64,000 nt of DNA, from NCBI GenBank assembly GCA_046328525.1, contig JAXLWK010000007.1, positions 248,001 to 312,000 on the forward strand, in the 5' to 3' direction. Within the stretch, counting starts at the first letter, position 1, and every line of letters starts with the position of its first letter. Below, piece by piece: positions 48,586 to 57,956 of this stretch. Position numbers and translations under genes: made by a program. This stretch comes from JBDHWG01 sp046328525. Its GTDB lineage: Bacteria > Chloroflexota > Anaerolineae > Epilineales > JAHCIE01. The notes beneath the pieces are model-generated. The model was not told the DNA's origin, did not search any database, and saw nothing but the letters and a program-made list of their open reading frames with translations.

Positions 48586-50450
48586 GGGCGGCCTCGGCGG
48601 GGTACGGTGACGATGACGCGCGTCCCCTGGCCGGCGCCGGTGACAATGCTGAGGCGGCCGCCGAGGCTCTGCGCCCGCTCGCGCATCGTCGCCATGCCGT
48701 GGCGTTGATAGTCGCCGTCGGCCGCCAGGGCCGGGGGCAGCCCGACGCCGTCGTCGGTGATGGTCAGCTCGATCTCGTCGCGCGGCGCGACGAGGCGCAC
48801 CTCGACATGCTCGGCGCGCGCGTGCTTGCGAACGTTCGTCAGCGCCTCCTGGGCAATGCGCAGCAGCTGGAGCGTGACTTCCGGCTCGACCACAAGGTCG
48901 GGCGGCTCCGCGAAGAACGTCGCCTCGGCGCCCGTCTGCTGGCGGAAATGGGCGACGTAGTCCGCGAGCCGCGCGGCCACTTGCTCCGGATGCTCGGCGG
49001 CCAGGCGCAGCCCGTCAATGGCCTCGCGGGCGTCCACATAGGCGGCGCGAATCGCTTCGCGCATCTCGCCCATCTCCAGCACCGCCTCCTCGTCCCGGCC
49101 GACCCGCACGAGCTTCTCCAGGCGTTCCATCTGTAGCCCCAGGTAGGCCAGGGTCTGCGCCAGACCGTCGTGAATCTCGCGTGACAGGCGGTAGCGCTCC
49201 TCGAACACCGCCATGTGCCGCACCTGCTCGTACAGCTGGGCGTTGCGCACGGCCAGGGCGACCTGGTTCGCCGCCGTCGTCAGCAGGTCGGTGTGGCGCG
49301 GGGCAAACGCGCGCGGACGCCTCGCCCCCAGGAACAGCGCGCCGAAGACCTGGCCCTCGGTCACGAGCGGGGCGGCGGCGGCAGAGAGCACATCACCGGC
49401 CGGCTGCGGCAGGGCGCTGGCGATGACCGGCGCACCGGCCAGCGTCTGCCGCGCCATGTCCAGGGCCAGCACGAAACGGGCGTCGGTGATGCGGTTGCCC
49501 AGGCCCCGCTCGGCGCGGCACGCCCACGTGTGGGACGACGCCTCGTAAAGGAACAACGCGGCGGCCTCGGCATCCCAGCCCGACGCCGTAATCTGCAACA
49601 CCTGGTCGGCGAAGCGGTCCAGGCTCGCCTCACTCGCCGCCGCCTGGTCCAGCGCGCTGATGGTTGTTATCTGCCGCGCCCGCAGCCGACGGCTGTCCAG
49701 CATCCCCGCGATCTCGCCCTGGACGACGTTCAGCAGGCGCACCTGCGACTCGGCGGGGCCGTCGGCCGACGGGAAGTAGGCCAGGATCGCCCCGACGCGC
49801 TCCTTCTCGCGCACAATCGGCATGCACACCGCCGACGCAATGCCCTCCGCCTCCGCCAGGGACTCCAGCCCAACGAACAGGGGGCAGCCGTCCCGGGTGC
49901 GCACGCGGGTCGTGGCGCACGACCGGCAGCGCGTCGCGTCAATCCCGGCGTCCATGTGAGCGCGCATGGCGCGCACGTACTGCTCGCTCAGGCCCCAGGC
50001 CACGTCGAGCTGCACGCGGTTGGCGGCGTCGTCGAACGTCACGATGCTCGACGCGCTCGCGCCCATCAGCTCGATGGGCGCCTGGGCCGCCAGTTCCAAG
50101 ACGGTCTCTTCGCTGTCCGCCGCGGCAATCTGCTCGCCGATGCGGTTGAGGGTCAGCAGTCGGGTGTGGTTCGCCTCCAGCTCATCGTAGGCCATCTGGA
50201 GCCGCCGCTCGGCCTCGCTCCGCCGCTCCAGGGCGTTGGCGAGCAGCGTCAGGCCGATCCAGGCGGCCACGCTGCCGACGACGCCCAGGATGAGGATGTC
50301 GAGGGTGTCACTTAGGGAAAACGCGCTCGGCCCCCACCATGTCACCACCAGGGCGCGCTCCACTGCCGCAACGGCAAACACCGCGAGCGGCACGAGCCAC
50401 CGCAGGCGACGCAGCAGGACATGGAGCGGAACACGCGAGACGTAGGACAT
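48582..50450 (-). CDS. NarL-type sensor histidine kinase with two GAF domains and a four-Cys cluster
   Basis: 622 aa from ATG 50450 (MSYVSRVPLHVLLRRLRWLV). Two membrane helices (~18-35, 50-72), a coiled linker, GAF1 (~105-265), GAF2 (~285-415), then HisKA_3 with phospho-acceptor His427 (RYRLSREIHDGLAQTLAYLG) and an HATPase domain (QEALTNVRKHARA, ITDDGVGL). GAF1 holds C175, C178, C189 and C209 (DATRCRSCATT…RDGCPLF…SAVCMP), a possible Fe-S or thiol redox switch. The position next to an oxidase operon suggests oxygen or redox sensing. Own promoter at 50520-50548. Confidence 0.9.
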   Translation of the reverse strand: MSYVSRVPLHVLLRRLRWLVPLAVFAVAAVERALVVTWWGPSAFSLSDTLDILILGVVGSVAAWIGLTLLANALERRSEAERRLQMAYDELEANHTRLLTLNRIGEQIAAADSEETVLELAAQAPIELMGASASSIVTFDDAANRVQLDVAWGLSEQYVRAMRAHMDAGIDATRCRSCATTRVRTRDGCPLFVGLESLAEAEGIASAVCMPIVREKERVGAILAYFPSADGPAESQVRLLNVVQGEIAGMLDSRRLRARQITTISALDQAAASEASLDRFADQVLQITASGWDAEAAALFLYEASSHTWACRAERGLGNRITDARFVLALDMARQTLAGAPVIASALPQPAGDVLSAAAAPLVTEGQVFGALFLGARRPRAFAPRHTDLLTTAANQVALAVRNAQLYEQVRHMAVFEERYRLSREIHDGLAQTLAYLGLQMERLEKLVRVGRDEEAVLEMGEMREAIRAAYVDAREAIDGLRLAAEHPEQVAARLADYVAHFRQQTGAEATFFAEPPDLVVEPEVTLQLLRIAQEALTNVRKHARAEHVEVRLVAPRDEIELTITDDGVGLPPALAADGDYQRHGMATMRERAQSLGGRLSIVTGAGQGTRVIVTVPRRGRP

Positions 50451-50519
50451 GATCAGGCCATCCCGGCCGAACGTGCGAGACAAACGCACATGACATAGAG
50501 TGCGGACAGACAACTACCT

Positions 50520-50548
50520 ATTCTACCGTATCCCGCAAACGATTGCAA
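50520..50548 (-). promoter_or_regulatory. Promoter of the kinase-regulator operon
   Basis: Minus strand: -35 TTGCAA (50548-50543), 17-base spacer, -10 TAGAAT (50525-50520). Diverges from the SulP promoter 32 bases away. Confidence 0.55.
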
Positions 50549-50579
50549 GGTTACGACAAGTAGCGCCGCGGCGGGCCGG

Positions 50580-50608
50580 TTGCATTGTCTCGCCGTCTAT
50601 TCTATACT
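50580..50608 (+). promoter_or_regulatory. Promoter of the SulP gene
   Basis: -35 TTGCAT (50580-50585), 17-base spacer, -10 TATACT (50603-50608). Leader about 80 bases to the ATG at 50693. Confidence 0.6.
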
Positions 50609-50692
50609 CACGTTCTACGCCGTTGTTAGCACGGGTCACGGGTTGCCCCGTCTGCCACGTTACCCGGAACGAACGCGCAGGAAAGAGCCGCG

Positions 50693-52804
50693 ATGCTTGC
50701 CAACGTCAGAGGCGCCGTTGTCTACCTCCTGCGGCCGGCCGACATTGTTCGCGCCGCGCCCCTCCGTTTCCTGCGCTTCGATGTCGTCGCCGGCCTGACG
50801 GTGGCGATCGTCGCGCTCCCCCAGGCCATCGCCTACGGCGTCGCCGCCGGCGTCGGCCCGTCCATGGGCCTGTACACCGCCATCGTCGCCCCCATCGTCG
50901 CTGGCCTGTGGGGCTCCTCCAACCAGGTCCTGACCGGGCCGACCAACGTCACCGCCCTGCTCGTCTTCACCAGTCTGTCGGCCTTCGTGACGCCGGGCAC
51001 GCCGGACTTCCTCCTTGCCGCCGGACTGACGGCCGCCCTGGCCGGAGCGGCGCAGCTGGTCATGGGGCTGGCGCGCCTGGGCATGCTCGTCAACTTCATC
51101 TCCGACTCGCTCATCGTCGGCTTCGCCGCCGGCGCGGGCATCCTGCTGGCGGTCAACGAGTCGCGCTACTTGCTCGGCCTGAGCTTCACCAGCAGCAGCG
51201 TCATCGAGACGGCGGTGCGCGAGTGGCAGGGCCTGCCCCAGGTCAGCCTGCCCACCCTGGCCGTCGGCCTCGGAACGATCGTGCTGATGGTCGCCATTCG
51301 GCGGCTGCGGCCGCGCTGGCCGGCGACGGTCATCGCCCTCGCCGCCGTGTGCGTCGTCGTCTTCGTGTTCGGCCTGAACAACGCCGGCGTGAAGGTCATC
51401 GGCCCCTTCCCCCAGAGCCTGCCCCCATTCCAGCCGCTGCCGATCTTCAACCTCAGCCTCGTCGCCACGCTCGCGCCAGCCGCGCTGGCAATCGCCGCCG
51501 TCGGCCTGATCCAGACCATGTCTATCGCCCGCTCCCTCGCCATCGCCACCGACCAGCAGATAGACAACAACCAGGAATTCGTCGGGCAGGGGCTGGGGAA
51601 CATCGCCAGCGGCTTCCTCAGCGGCATTCCGGCCTGCGGCTCGAACTCGTGCTCGACCATGAACTACCAGTCGGGCGCGCGCTCGCCGATTGCGTCGGCC
51701 CTGGCCGGCGCGCTCGTCCTTGTGTTCATGCTGCTCCTCTCGCCGGTTGGCGCGTACCTGCCACGCGCAGCCCTGGCCGGCGTGCTGATCGTCATCGGCG
51801 TCGGCATGGTAGACCGCGCGCAGATCGTCCACATCTGGCGCACCAGCCGCGGCGAGGCGGTCATCATGCTGGCGACGTTCCTGGGCACGCTCTTCCTGCG
51901 CATTGACTTTGCCGTCCTGGGCGGCATCCTGATGTCGCTGGCGTACTACATCCTCCAGACCAGCGCGCCCAAGGTGACGCCGGTGGTGCCGGACGACGAT
52001 TTCCGCCACTTCGTCTACGAGCCGGAGCGGGCGCAGTGCCCGCAGCTCGGCATCCTGGACATCCTGGGCGATCTGTACTTCGGCGCGGCCAGCAACGTCG
52101 AGCGGGCCATCCGCGACCAGCGCCACGCCCACCCGGCGCAGCGCTACCTCCTTCTGCGCATGCACAGCGTCCAACGCTGCGACATCACCGGCATCCGCGC
52201 CCTGCAAAGCATCGTGCGCTACTACCGCCAGGACGGCGGCGACGTGTTCATGGTGCGCGTGCAGTCGCCCGTCCTGCATTTCATGCGCTCCTACGGTTTC
52301 TTCGCCTACCTGGGCGCGGACCACTTCCTGGCCGAGGATACTGCCATCGAGTACCTGTTCTACCACGTCCTGGACCCGGCGGTGTGCATCTACGAGAGCG
52401 ACGTGCGCGTCTTCCGCGAGTGCCAGAACCTGCCCCGCTCTGTCTCCACCATCGAGATTGCCCTGCCCAAAAGCGCCACGGCCGTCAGCGTCCCCACCGT
52501 CGCGCCGCCGCTGCTGTGGCGGCAGCTCCACGGCGACACTCCGCCACTGGTCATTGACGTGCGCGAGCCGCGCGAGTTCCAACAAGGCCACATCCAGGGG
52601 GCGCAGCTCCTGCCCTTGCCAACACTGGTCGCCGAGCAGCCGCCCCTGCCCCGCGACCGCCCGCTCGTCTTCGTGTGCCGCATCGGACGCCGCAGCACGC
52701 GCGCGGCGCAAATGTATCTGCAAAACGGCTACACCAACGTCGCGGTGCTCGAAGGCGGCATGCAGGGCTGGGCGGCGGCCCGGCTGCTGGAGGCCGTCGG
52801 CTAG
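50693..52804 (+). CDS. SulP-family anion permease with C-terminal rhodanese domain
   Basis: 703 aa, ATG with AGGAAAGAG upstream. Residues ~1-420: SulP transporter (VAGLTVAIVALPQAIAYGVA near the N-terminus, ACGSNSCSTMNYQSGARSPI in the core). ~440-570: STAS-like domain (LGILDILGDLYFGAASNVER). ~600-700: rhodanese with LVIDVREPREFQQGHIQGAQ and catalytic loop VFVCRIGRRSTRA. SulP proteins carry sulfate, bicarbonate or other anions; a fused rhodanese suggests handling of a sulfur anion or a regulatory role. The GlpX-like gene begins directly after its stop. Confidence 0.9.
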   Translation: MLANVRGAVVYLLRPADIVRAAPLRFLRFDVVAGLTVAIVALPQAIAYGVAAGVGPSMGLYTAIVAPIVAGLWGSSNQVLTGPTNVTALLVFTSLSAFVTPGTPDFLLAAGLTAALAGAAQLVMGLARLGMLVNFISDSLIVGFAAGAGILLAVNESRYLLGLSFTSSSVIETAVREWQGLPQVSLPTLAVGLGTIVLMVAIRRLRPRWPATVIALAAVCVVVFVFGLNNAGVKVIGPFPQSLPPFQPLPIFNLSLVATLAPAALAIAAVGLIQTMSIARSLAIATDQQIDNNQEFVGQGLGNIASGFLSGIPACGSNSCSTMNYQSGARSPIASALAGALVLVFMLLLSPVGAYLPRAALAGVLIVIGVGMVDRAQIVHIWRTSRGEAVIMLATFLGTLFLRIDFAVLGGILMSLAYYILQTSAPKVTPVVPDDDFRHFVYEPERAQCPQLGILDILGDLYFGAASNVERAIRDQRHAHPAQRYLLLRMHSVQRCDITGIRALQSIVRYYRQDGGDVFMVRVQSPVLHFMRSYGFFAYLGADHFLAEDTAIEYLFYHVLDPAVCIYESDVRVFRECQNLPRSVSTIEIALPKSATAVSVPTVAPPLLWRQLHGDTPPLVIDVREPREFQQGHIQGAQLLPLPTLVAEQPPLPRDRPLVFVCRIGRRSTRAAQMYLQNGYTNVAVLEGGMQGWAAARLLEAVG

Positions 52805-53785
52805 ATGACGCTGAGAGGCACGGACATGCACGACCACACCAACCGCAATTGGGGATTGGACCTGGTGCGCGCGACGGAAGCGGCGGCCATCGCCGCCGGC
52901 CGCTGGATGGGCTTCGGCCAGCGCGACACCGCCGACCGCGCCGCGGCCGAGGCGATGCACACGATGCTCGACACCTTCGACATGGACGGCACGATTGTCG
53001 TCGGCGAGGAGGGGCGGCTGGGCAGCGCGTCACCCCTGGCAACGGGGCAGCGCATCGGCCAGGGCGGGCCGGCGCTCGACATTGTCGTAGACGCCGTGGA
53101 CGGCCTCAACCTCCTGGCCCTGGGCCACGCCGGCGCCATCGCGGTCGCCGGCGCGACGGCGCGCAACGCCATGTGGTCGCCCGCCCCGGCCATCTACGTG
53201 GAAAAGATCGTGGCCGACCGGGACCTGGCGGGCGCGCTCGTCGCCGAGTGCATGGACGCGCCCGCCGCCTGGACCCTCGCCCTGGTGGCGCGGCTGAAGC
53301 GGAAGGAGGTGCGCGACCTGGTGGTGTTCGTGCTGGACCGGCCGCGTCACGCCAACCTGATCGAGGAGATTCGCAGGGCCGGCGCGCGCATCATGCTGCG
53401 CCGCGACGGCGACATCGCCGGCGCGCTGCTGGCGGCATCGCCGGACCGGCCCGTGGACCTGCTCATGGGCATCGGCGGCGCGCCGGAGGGGGTCATCGGG
53501 GCGTGCGCCGTCAAGGCGCTGGGTGGCGCGATGGTGGCGCGGCTCGCGCCCCAGAGCGACGCCGAGCGGGCGGCGGTCGAAGCGGCCGGCCTCGACACGC
53601 GGCGCATCCTGACCTGCGACGAGATCATCACCAGCGACCAGGTCTTCTTTGCGGCGACAGGCATCACCGACGGGACGCTCCTGGATGGGGTGCAATATCG
53701 CGGCAACCAGGCGCAGACACAGTCGCTCGTCTTGCGCTGCGACAGCCGCACGCGCCGCCACGTCTACACCGAGCACTTCCTCTAG
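52805..53785 (+). CDS. glpX: GlpX-like class II fructose-1,6-bisphosphatase, divergent
   Basis: 326 aa from ATG 52805, which abuts the SulP stop; ATG 52826 (MHDHTNRNWGLDLVRATEAA) with GAGAGG is an equally good start. Family blocks: RDTADRAAAEAM, VVGEEGRLGSASPL, IVVDAVDGLNLLALGHAGAI, LLMGIGGAPEGVIGACAVKA and the C-terminal VLRCDSRTRRHVYTEHF. Relative to E. coli GlpX the metal/phosphate loop DP-x-EGT reads DAVDGL and GEGERDEAP reads GEEGRLGSA, so substrate or activity may differ. Would dephosphorylate fructose-1,6-bisphosphate (gluconeogenesis) if active. Confidence 0.82.
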   Translation: MTLRGTDMHDHTNRNWGLDLVRATEAAAIAAGRWMGFGQRDTADRAAAEAMHTMLDTFDMDGTIVVGEEGRLGSASPLATGQRIGQGGPALDIVVDAVDGLNLLALGHAGAIAVAGATARNAMWSPAPAIYVEKIVADRDLAGALVAECMDAPAAWTLALVARLKRKEVRDLVVFVLDRPRHANLIEEIRRAGARIMLRRDGDIAGALLAASPDRPVDLLMGIGGAPEGVIGACAVKALGGAMVARLAPQSDAERAAVEAAGLDTRRILTCDEIITSDQVFFAATGITDGTLLDGVQYRGNQAQTQSLVLRCDSRTRRHVYTEHFL

Positions 53786-53970
53786 ATGTAGACCTCCCGG
53801 CGTTTCAAGACGCACTGCGGCATTTTCTGGCACTCTAGACAGGGGCATTGTATAATGAGGGTAGCGCTCGAATAGGCGGGCCGACGGCATTGGAATGCTC
53901 GGCGCTGAGTAGCCCCGGGTACGTCGGCCTAGCGGGATTCAACCCGAGGCATTGCAAGGAGGCATACAAA

Positions 53971-54381
53971 ATGAAAATACGGGTGCTACTTATTCTTTCG
54001 GCGCTCTTGGTAGTCGCCGTTGTCGCTGCGGCCTGCGGCGGGGGTGGCGGGGGAGCGACGTCGTCTTCGTCCGGCGGACAGGCGGCGGCCAAGTCAGCGG
54101 GTGATGCCGCCCACGGCAAGACCGTGTTCACCCAGACGTGCGCCTCGTGCCACGGCCCGGCCGGTCAGGGTATTCAGGGCCTCGGCAAGGACTTCACCAA
54201 GAGCGAGTTCGTCAAGAGCCAGAGCGATCAGCAGCTCGTAGACTTCGTCAAGAAGGGCCGCCCCGCGTCTGACCCGGCGAACACGACCAAGGTGGACATG
54301 CCCCCGAAGGGCGGCAACAACGCCCTGACGGACAAGGACCTGCTGGACGTCGTCGCTTTCGTCCGCACGCTCCAGAAGTAA
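53971..54381 (+). CDS. Lipoprotein c-type cytochrome, single heme
   Basis: 136 aa, ATG 53971 with AAGGAGG upstream. Lipobox VVAAACGG (Cys ~22), a Gly/Ser linker, then a small class I cytochrome c: heme site CASCHGPAGQG, distal Met probably in KVDMPPKGG, and the closing helix LLDVVAFVRTLQK. Outward-facing electron carrier on the membrane, a likely donor to the ba3 oxidase. A TATAAT at 53851-53856 may be its -10 box; a stem-loop follows the stop. Confidence 0.9.
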   Translation: MKIRVLLILSALLVVAVVAAACGGGGGGATSSSSGGQAAAKSAGDAAHGKTVFTQTCASCHGPAGQGIQGLGKDFTKSEFVKSQSDQQLVDFVKKGRPASDPANTTKVDMPPKGGNNALTDKDLLDVVAFVRTLQK

Positions 54382-54404
54382 AGTTTCGCAGCAAACAAAA
54401 GGAG

Positions 54405-54430
54405 GGGTCGCCGGCGCGCGCCGGCGACCC
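54405..54430 (+). terminator. 12-bp stem after the cytochrome c gene
   Basis: GGGTCGCCGGCG, two-base gap, CGCCGGCGACCC, 23 bases beyond the stop. No U-run (TCCCCCTGTGTG follows), so efficiency is uncertain. Confidence 0.55.
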
Positions 54431-54472
54431 TCCCCCTGTGTGTCCCACGTGCCAGCATGCCGTAAAGGAGAT

Positions 54473-54517
54473 GTAGTGGCGACTTCCAGTCGCTCTTTCG
54501 GTCGCACAACGACTAAA
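54473..54517. repeat. Dispersed double-hairpin repeat, split by insertion sequences
   Basis: GTAGTGGCGACTTCCAGTCG…ACAACGACTAAA is the left part. The right part resumes as TAAAGTCGTTACTA (55554-55567) after the first IS and as TACTAC (58007-58012) after the second. Joined, these rebuild a normal member of the family at 32446 and 9541. Confidence 0.8.
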
Positions 54518-55553
54518 ACGCTTGCTGTGAATTAGAGATTGGCCTACCAGTCAACCAAGTCGGCGAAGGCGAGTGCGGGCCGACCGTGCTTGTCGTTCAA
54601 CCAGATGCAGAAGTTGTGCAAGGCGACCTTGGCCGCCAGGCCCATGCGAAAGCCCGCGACAGTATGGCGGCGATCCTTGTCCAGCCGAAAGTCATTCAGC
54701 AGACGGTCGTGAACGGTTTCGACGATCTGCTTCAGACGGGCAAGCCAGCGGCGCAACGCCTCGGGCCAGGGGTGACGACTGCGGCGTTGGGGTGGACTGA
54801 TCACCCGCGCCCCATAGTCCTCGGCCCAATGGGCATGGTTCGCCTGACCGCAGAAGCCGTTGTCGGTGATGTACTCGCCCAGGGCCGGGCGGCCCACTTC
54901 AGGCAAGCGCGGGTCGGGAAACGCGCGCACGCCCAAGAACGTCTCGGCAAACGGCTGTTCTTTGGTCGACGCCGGGCGCGAAGCCGAAGCCAGTGATGAC
55001 ACCTTGCGGGGTCACGGCATCCAGGACATGAAAGCCTTCATACCAGCCGAGGCGGGTGCAGCGTCCGATGTTGGCTTCACCGGCCATCCAGCCCGCGCCG
55101 CGACGTTGATAGTTGCGCGTGCGCGCCCCAAAGCCGTCCATCACTTCGTAGGGGCACCGCCGAGCGTTCAACTGCGTCACCAGATGCTGACTGAAGGCGA
55201 TGATCGTCTGGGTCTGTTGACGCTGAAGCCGATTGAACTGCCCGTAGTCGGGCAACGTCGGGAACGCCGAGCGCAAGCGCACCTCTGCCCAGCGGTAGAA
55301 GTCGCGTTCGCTTTGGAAGCGCGCCCATTGTCCGACCAAGGCCAAGGTGATGACCTCACCCGGGCTGAGGGACGCATGGGGGCCAGGGCGCGGCGCGGGC
55401 GTCGGTTGGCCTTTGACGAAGTCATCGGCCATGACGTACAATTCCAATAGGAAGGTGTCGATGTCCACCATGAGTTAGCTCCTGTTCATTGAACGGGTTA
55501 GGCACGCTAACTCTAGGACATCGTCACCTCCTTTGTCAATTCACAGCAAGCGT
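54518..55553. mobile_element. Insertion sequence 1 (IS5/IS982-like), 1036 bp
   Basis: Ends are perfect inverted repeats ACGCTTGCTGTGAATT (54518-54533; complement 55538-55553). Flanking 4-bp direct repeats TAAA stand at 54514-54517 and 55554-55557. Contains one transposase reading frame on the minus strand, broken by a frameshift. Confidence 0.88.
54544..55471 (-). pseudogene. DDE transposase of IS 1, frameshifted
   Basis: N-terminal part from ATG 55471 (MVDIDTFLLELYVMADDFVK) with HASLSPGEVITLALVGQWAR and first catalytic Asp in YEVMDGFGARTRNY. The frame fails after VITGFGFAP. The other frame carries on with ASTKEQPFAETFLGVRAFPD, YITDNGFCGQ (second Asp) and IVETVHDRLLNDFRL (Glu). Removing one C from the CCC near 54980 restores a single ~310-aa protein. 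That could be a mutation, a sequencing error or programmed frameshifting. Confidence 0.78.
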
Positions 55554-55691
55554 TAAAGTCGTTACTACCTCAATTTTGCCCAAAATAGGGCAGGCTAGAG
55601 CAGCAGCTCCTTAATAACTATAGACAGGTGTGCTTGCTTGGGTAGGATAGAGTCTCTGACAGGAGACACCCCTCCCCAGGAGAGCACAGCT

Positions 55692-57090
55692 ATGGACCAG
55701 CACATCGTCCAATCCACCCAGACCTACTATACTCCTCGCGCGGGCTTGTGCGCGCTGGGAGCGCTGCTCACGCGTCGGGGGTTCTTCGATCCCCTGGCGC
55801 GCCAGGTGCATATCCCCCAGAAAGTGCGGCAGCATACCCCCCTGGATAAACTCACCGATGCCTTCATTGGCATTCTGAGCGGGGTGAGCGGGCTGTATCT
55901 GGTGGACAAAACGGTGCGCCCGGATGTTGCCCTGCAACGTGCCTTCGGCCGACAGAGTTGCGCCGAGCAAGCCACCATCCACGACACGCTCTACGCCGCT
56001 GAAGCCGAGAACGTACTCCAACTGCGGGCCGCCTGGCGTGACCTCTTCCGCCAGTACAGCCGAGCCAGCCAGCATGACTACCAGCAGACCCCGTTGGTGA
56101 TCGACCTAGATCTCAGCGGCGAGCGAACTGGACGGCGGGCAGCTCAGGCCAGCACCGGGTACTTTGTCGGGCAGCGCGCGCCTACGGACGACAACACGGG
56201 CGCGCCCTGGCAGCAGCGTATGATGAAGTCATCGTGGAGCGGCTCTACGTGGGCAACATCCACCTGGCGGCCGTCATGCGACACTTGCTGGAGGATGTCG
56301 AAAACGTCTTGCCCTCACGCCGCACCAGCACTCCCGCGTCATCGTGCGCATGGACGCCGCTGGTGGTCGTGTGGATGACATTGCATGGTTGTTGGCACGC
56401 GGCTATCACGTTCACCTCAAGCTGTACTCGTGGCATCACGCGGCGGCCTTAGCCCAGAGTGTTCGGGTGTGGCGGACGAGCCCCTCCATCCCAAGCGCCA
56501 GGTGGGCTTGGTTCACCGTCCCTACGCCTTCGGTGCCCGACGACCCAGATCGCGGTGCGGACGGTCAAAACGTCGGGCCACGTCTCCTACCATGTCATTG
56601 TCTCTTCGCGCCGCCCGAAGATGTGGTGGCTCTCGTCGGGCGTTCGCCCCAGGCGGCCTGGGATGCCGACGCTCTCATCTTGGCCTATGCCGACCTGTAT
56701 GACGACCGCAGTGGCCCGATTGAGCACAGCTTCGGCGAGGGACACCAAGCTCTTCCGCTGACCAAGCGCCACCGTCGCGCCTGGGTGGCGCAAGAAATCG
56801 CTCTCCTGCTGGTCGGGTTGGCCCACAACACCCTCGTGTGGTTGCGGGAGTGGTTAGCGGAGGGCTGGGCAGCGTGCCGTGACTTAGGGTTGCTGCGTCT
56901 GGTTCGCGATGTCCTGACGGTACTCGGCTATGTGACGCTGGACGCGACCGGTCGTCTGCTCGCCATTCACTTCAATGCCCTCGACCCGTGCGCCAGCTCG
57001 TTTGTCCAAGCATGGCAGCCTTTACTTCGGCCACATGCCATTGACGTCGGCCTTGCTCCCCTGTCTATAGTTATTAACCAATGGTGCTAG
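55692..57090 (+). pseudogene. Decayed transposase of IS 2
   Basis: Starts at ATG 55692 (MDQHIVQSTQTYYTPRAGLC) and reads LVIDLDLSGERTGRRAAQAS (likely catalytic Asp) and TGYFVGQR. Homologous coding then passes through several frames: VERLYVGNIHLAAVMRHLLE, RMDAAGGRVDDIAWLLARGY, QIAVRTVKTSGHVSYHVIVS and IEHSFGEGHQALPLTKRHRR. At least four frame changes, so inactive. The last codons were replaced when IS 3 entered the terminal repeat: the original ending would have been VIKELLL-stop. Confidence 0.82.
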
Positions 57091-57956
57091 TTTCAGAGGC
57101 TGAACTCGGCAATGGAGAGATGGACGAAGCCATCATCGTCTGGTGTCAGCCCATGCCACTGCACCAAGACGTTGAAGGCGGCCATGGTCCAGGCCAAGCG
57201 CGCCTCAAAGTAGTCCCAGATGCGGTGCGCCACCTTCTTGAAGTGACACACCGTCGTCAGCATCGACAGGACCGTCTCGATAACCATGCGCACGTTCCAC
57301 TCACCGCGTTGGCAGACCTTCATGTTCGGCGGATCGCCGGCCTGGGCATGAAACCCGTAGTCGGTCAGGACAATCATGACCTCATCGTACGGCGCGATCA
57401 AGGCCTGGAAGGTGGTATCATGGACGTTGGCGGTCGCGCAGTCCCAGGCGACAATCAAGCCCAGCTGGTTGAGGACAAAGGCCAGCTTGCCGCCGACGAT
57501 CCAACGCTTGTTGGACACGCCCTTCTTGCCGATCTGGTGGCGACTGCGACCCTCACGGATGGGATGCAGCAGTTCGATGCCGTAGCTGTCGGCGACGCCC
57601 AACACGGTAGGTTGAGCCAGGAAGAAGGTTGTCCAGGCGTGATGCGTTTTCAACAGCCGAAACAAGCGCGTCCGCTCGGGCAGCTTAGGAAACCAGGGTC
57701 GCCAATCGCGCGCCAGCCAGCGATAGAAGGCGCGGTTGCCGACGCCCTTGAGGGCGAACAAGAGACCCAGCGTCACAATCTCACTGGGGTACAAGCTCGC
57801 TTGGCTGTGCTTGCGGATCGTGGGCATGGCATCATCTACCCGACAGAACAGTTCGATGATAAAATCCTCGGTGGACATCAGGTTCCTCCGGTCTGGTTGG
57901 TGTGGGAACCCCAGACTACTCGAACCTGATGTCCCTTGTCAAACTAGCACCATTGG
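57078..57956. mobile_element. Insertion sequence 3 (IS5/IS982-like), 879 bp, nested in IS 2
   Basis: Terminal repeats CCAATGGTGCTAGTTT (57078-57093) and complement (57941-57956). Target duplication TTATTAA at 57071-57077 and 57957-57963, inside the right terminal repeat of IS 2. One intact transposase gene; the most recent insertion here. Confidence 0.9.
57093..57878 (-). CDS. Intact DDE transposase of IS 3
   Basis: 261 aa (MSTEDFIIELFCRVDDAMPT), with AGGAA before the ATG. Catalytic triad candidates: Asp in VLGVADSYGIELLHP, Asp in VMIVLTDYGFHAQAG, Glu in MVIETVLSMLTTVC. The N-terminal block LYPSEIVTLGLLFALKGVGN resembles the IS 1 transposase at the same place (LSPGEVITLALVGQWARFQS), so IS 1 and IS 3 belong to one superfamily. 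Intact, so possibly still mobile. Confidence 0.88.
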   Translation of the reverse strand: MSTEDFIIELFCRVDDAMPTIRKHSQASLYPSEIVTLGLLFALKGVGNRAFYRWLARDWRPWFPKLPERTRLFRLLKTHHAWTTFFLAQPTVLGVADSYGIELLHPIREGRSRHQIGKKGVSNKRWIVGGKLAFVLNQLGLIVAWDCATANVHDTTFQALIAPYDEVMIVLTDYGFHAQAGDPPNMKVCQRGEWNVRMVIETVLSMLTTVCHFKKVAHRIWDYFEARLAWTMAAFNVLVQWHGLTPDDDGFVHLSIAEFSL

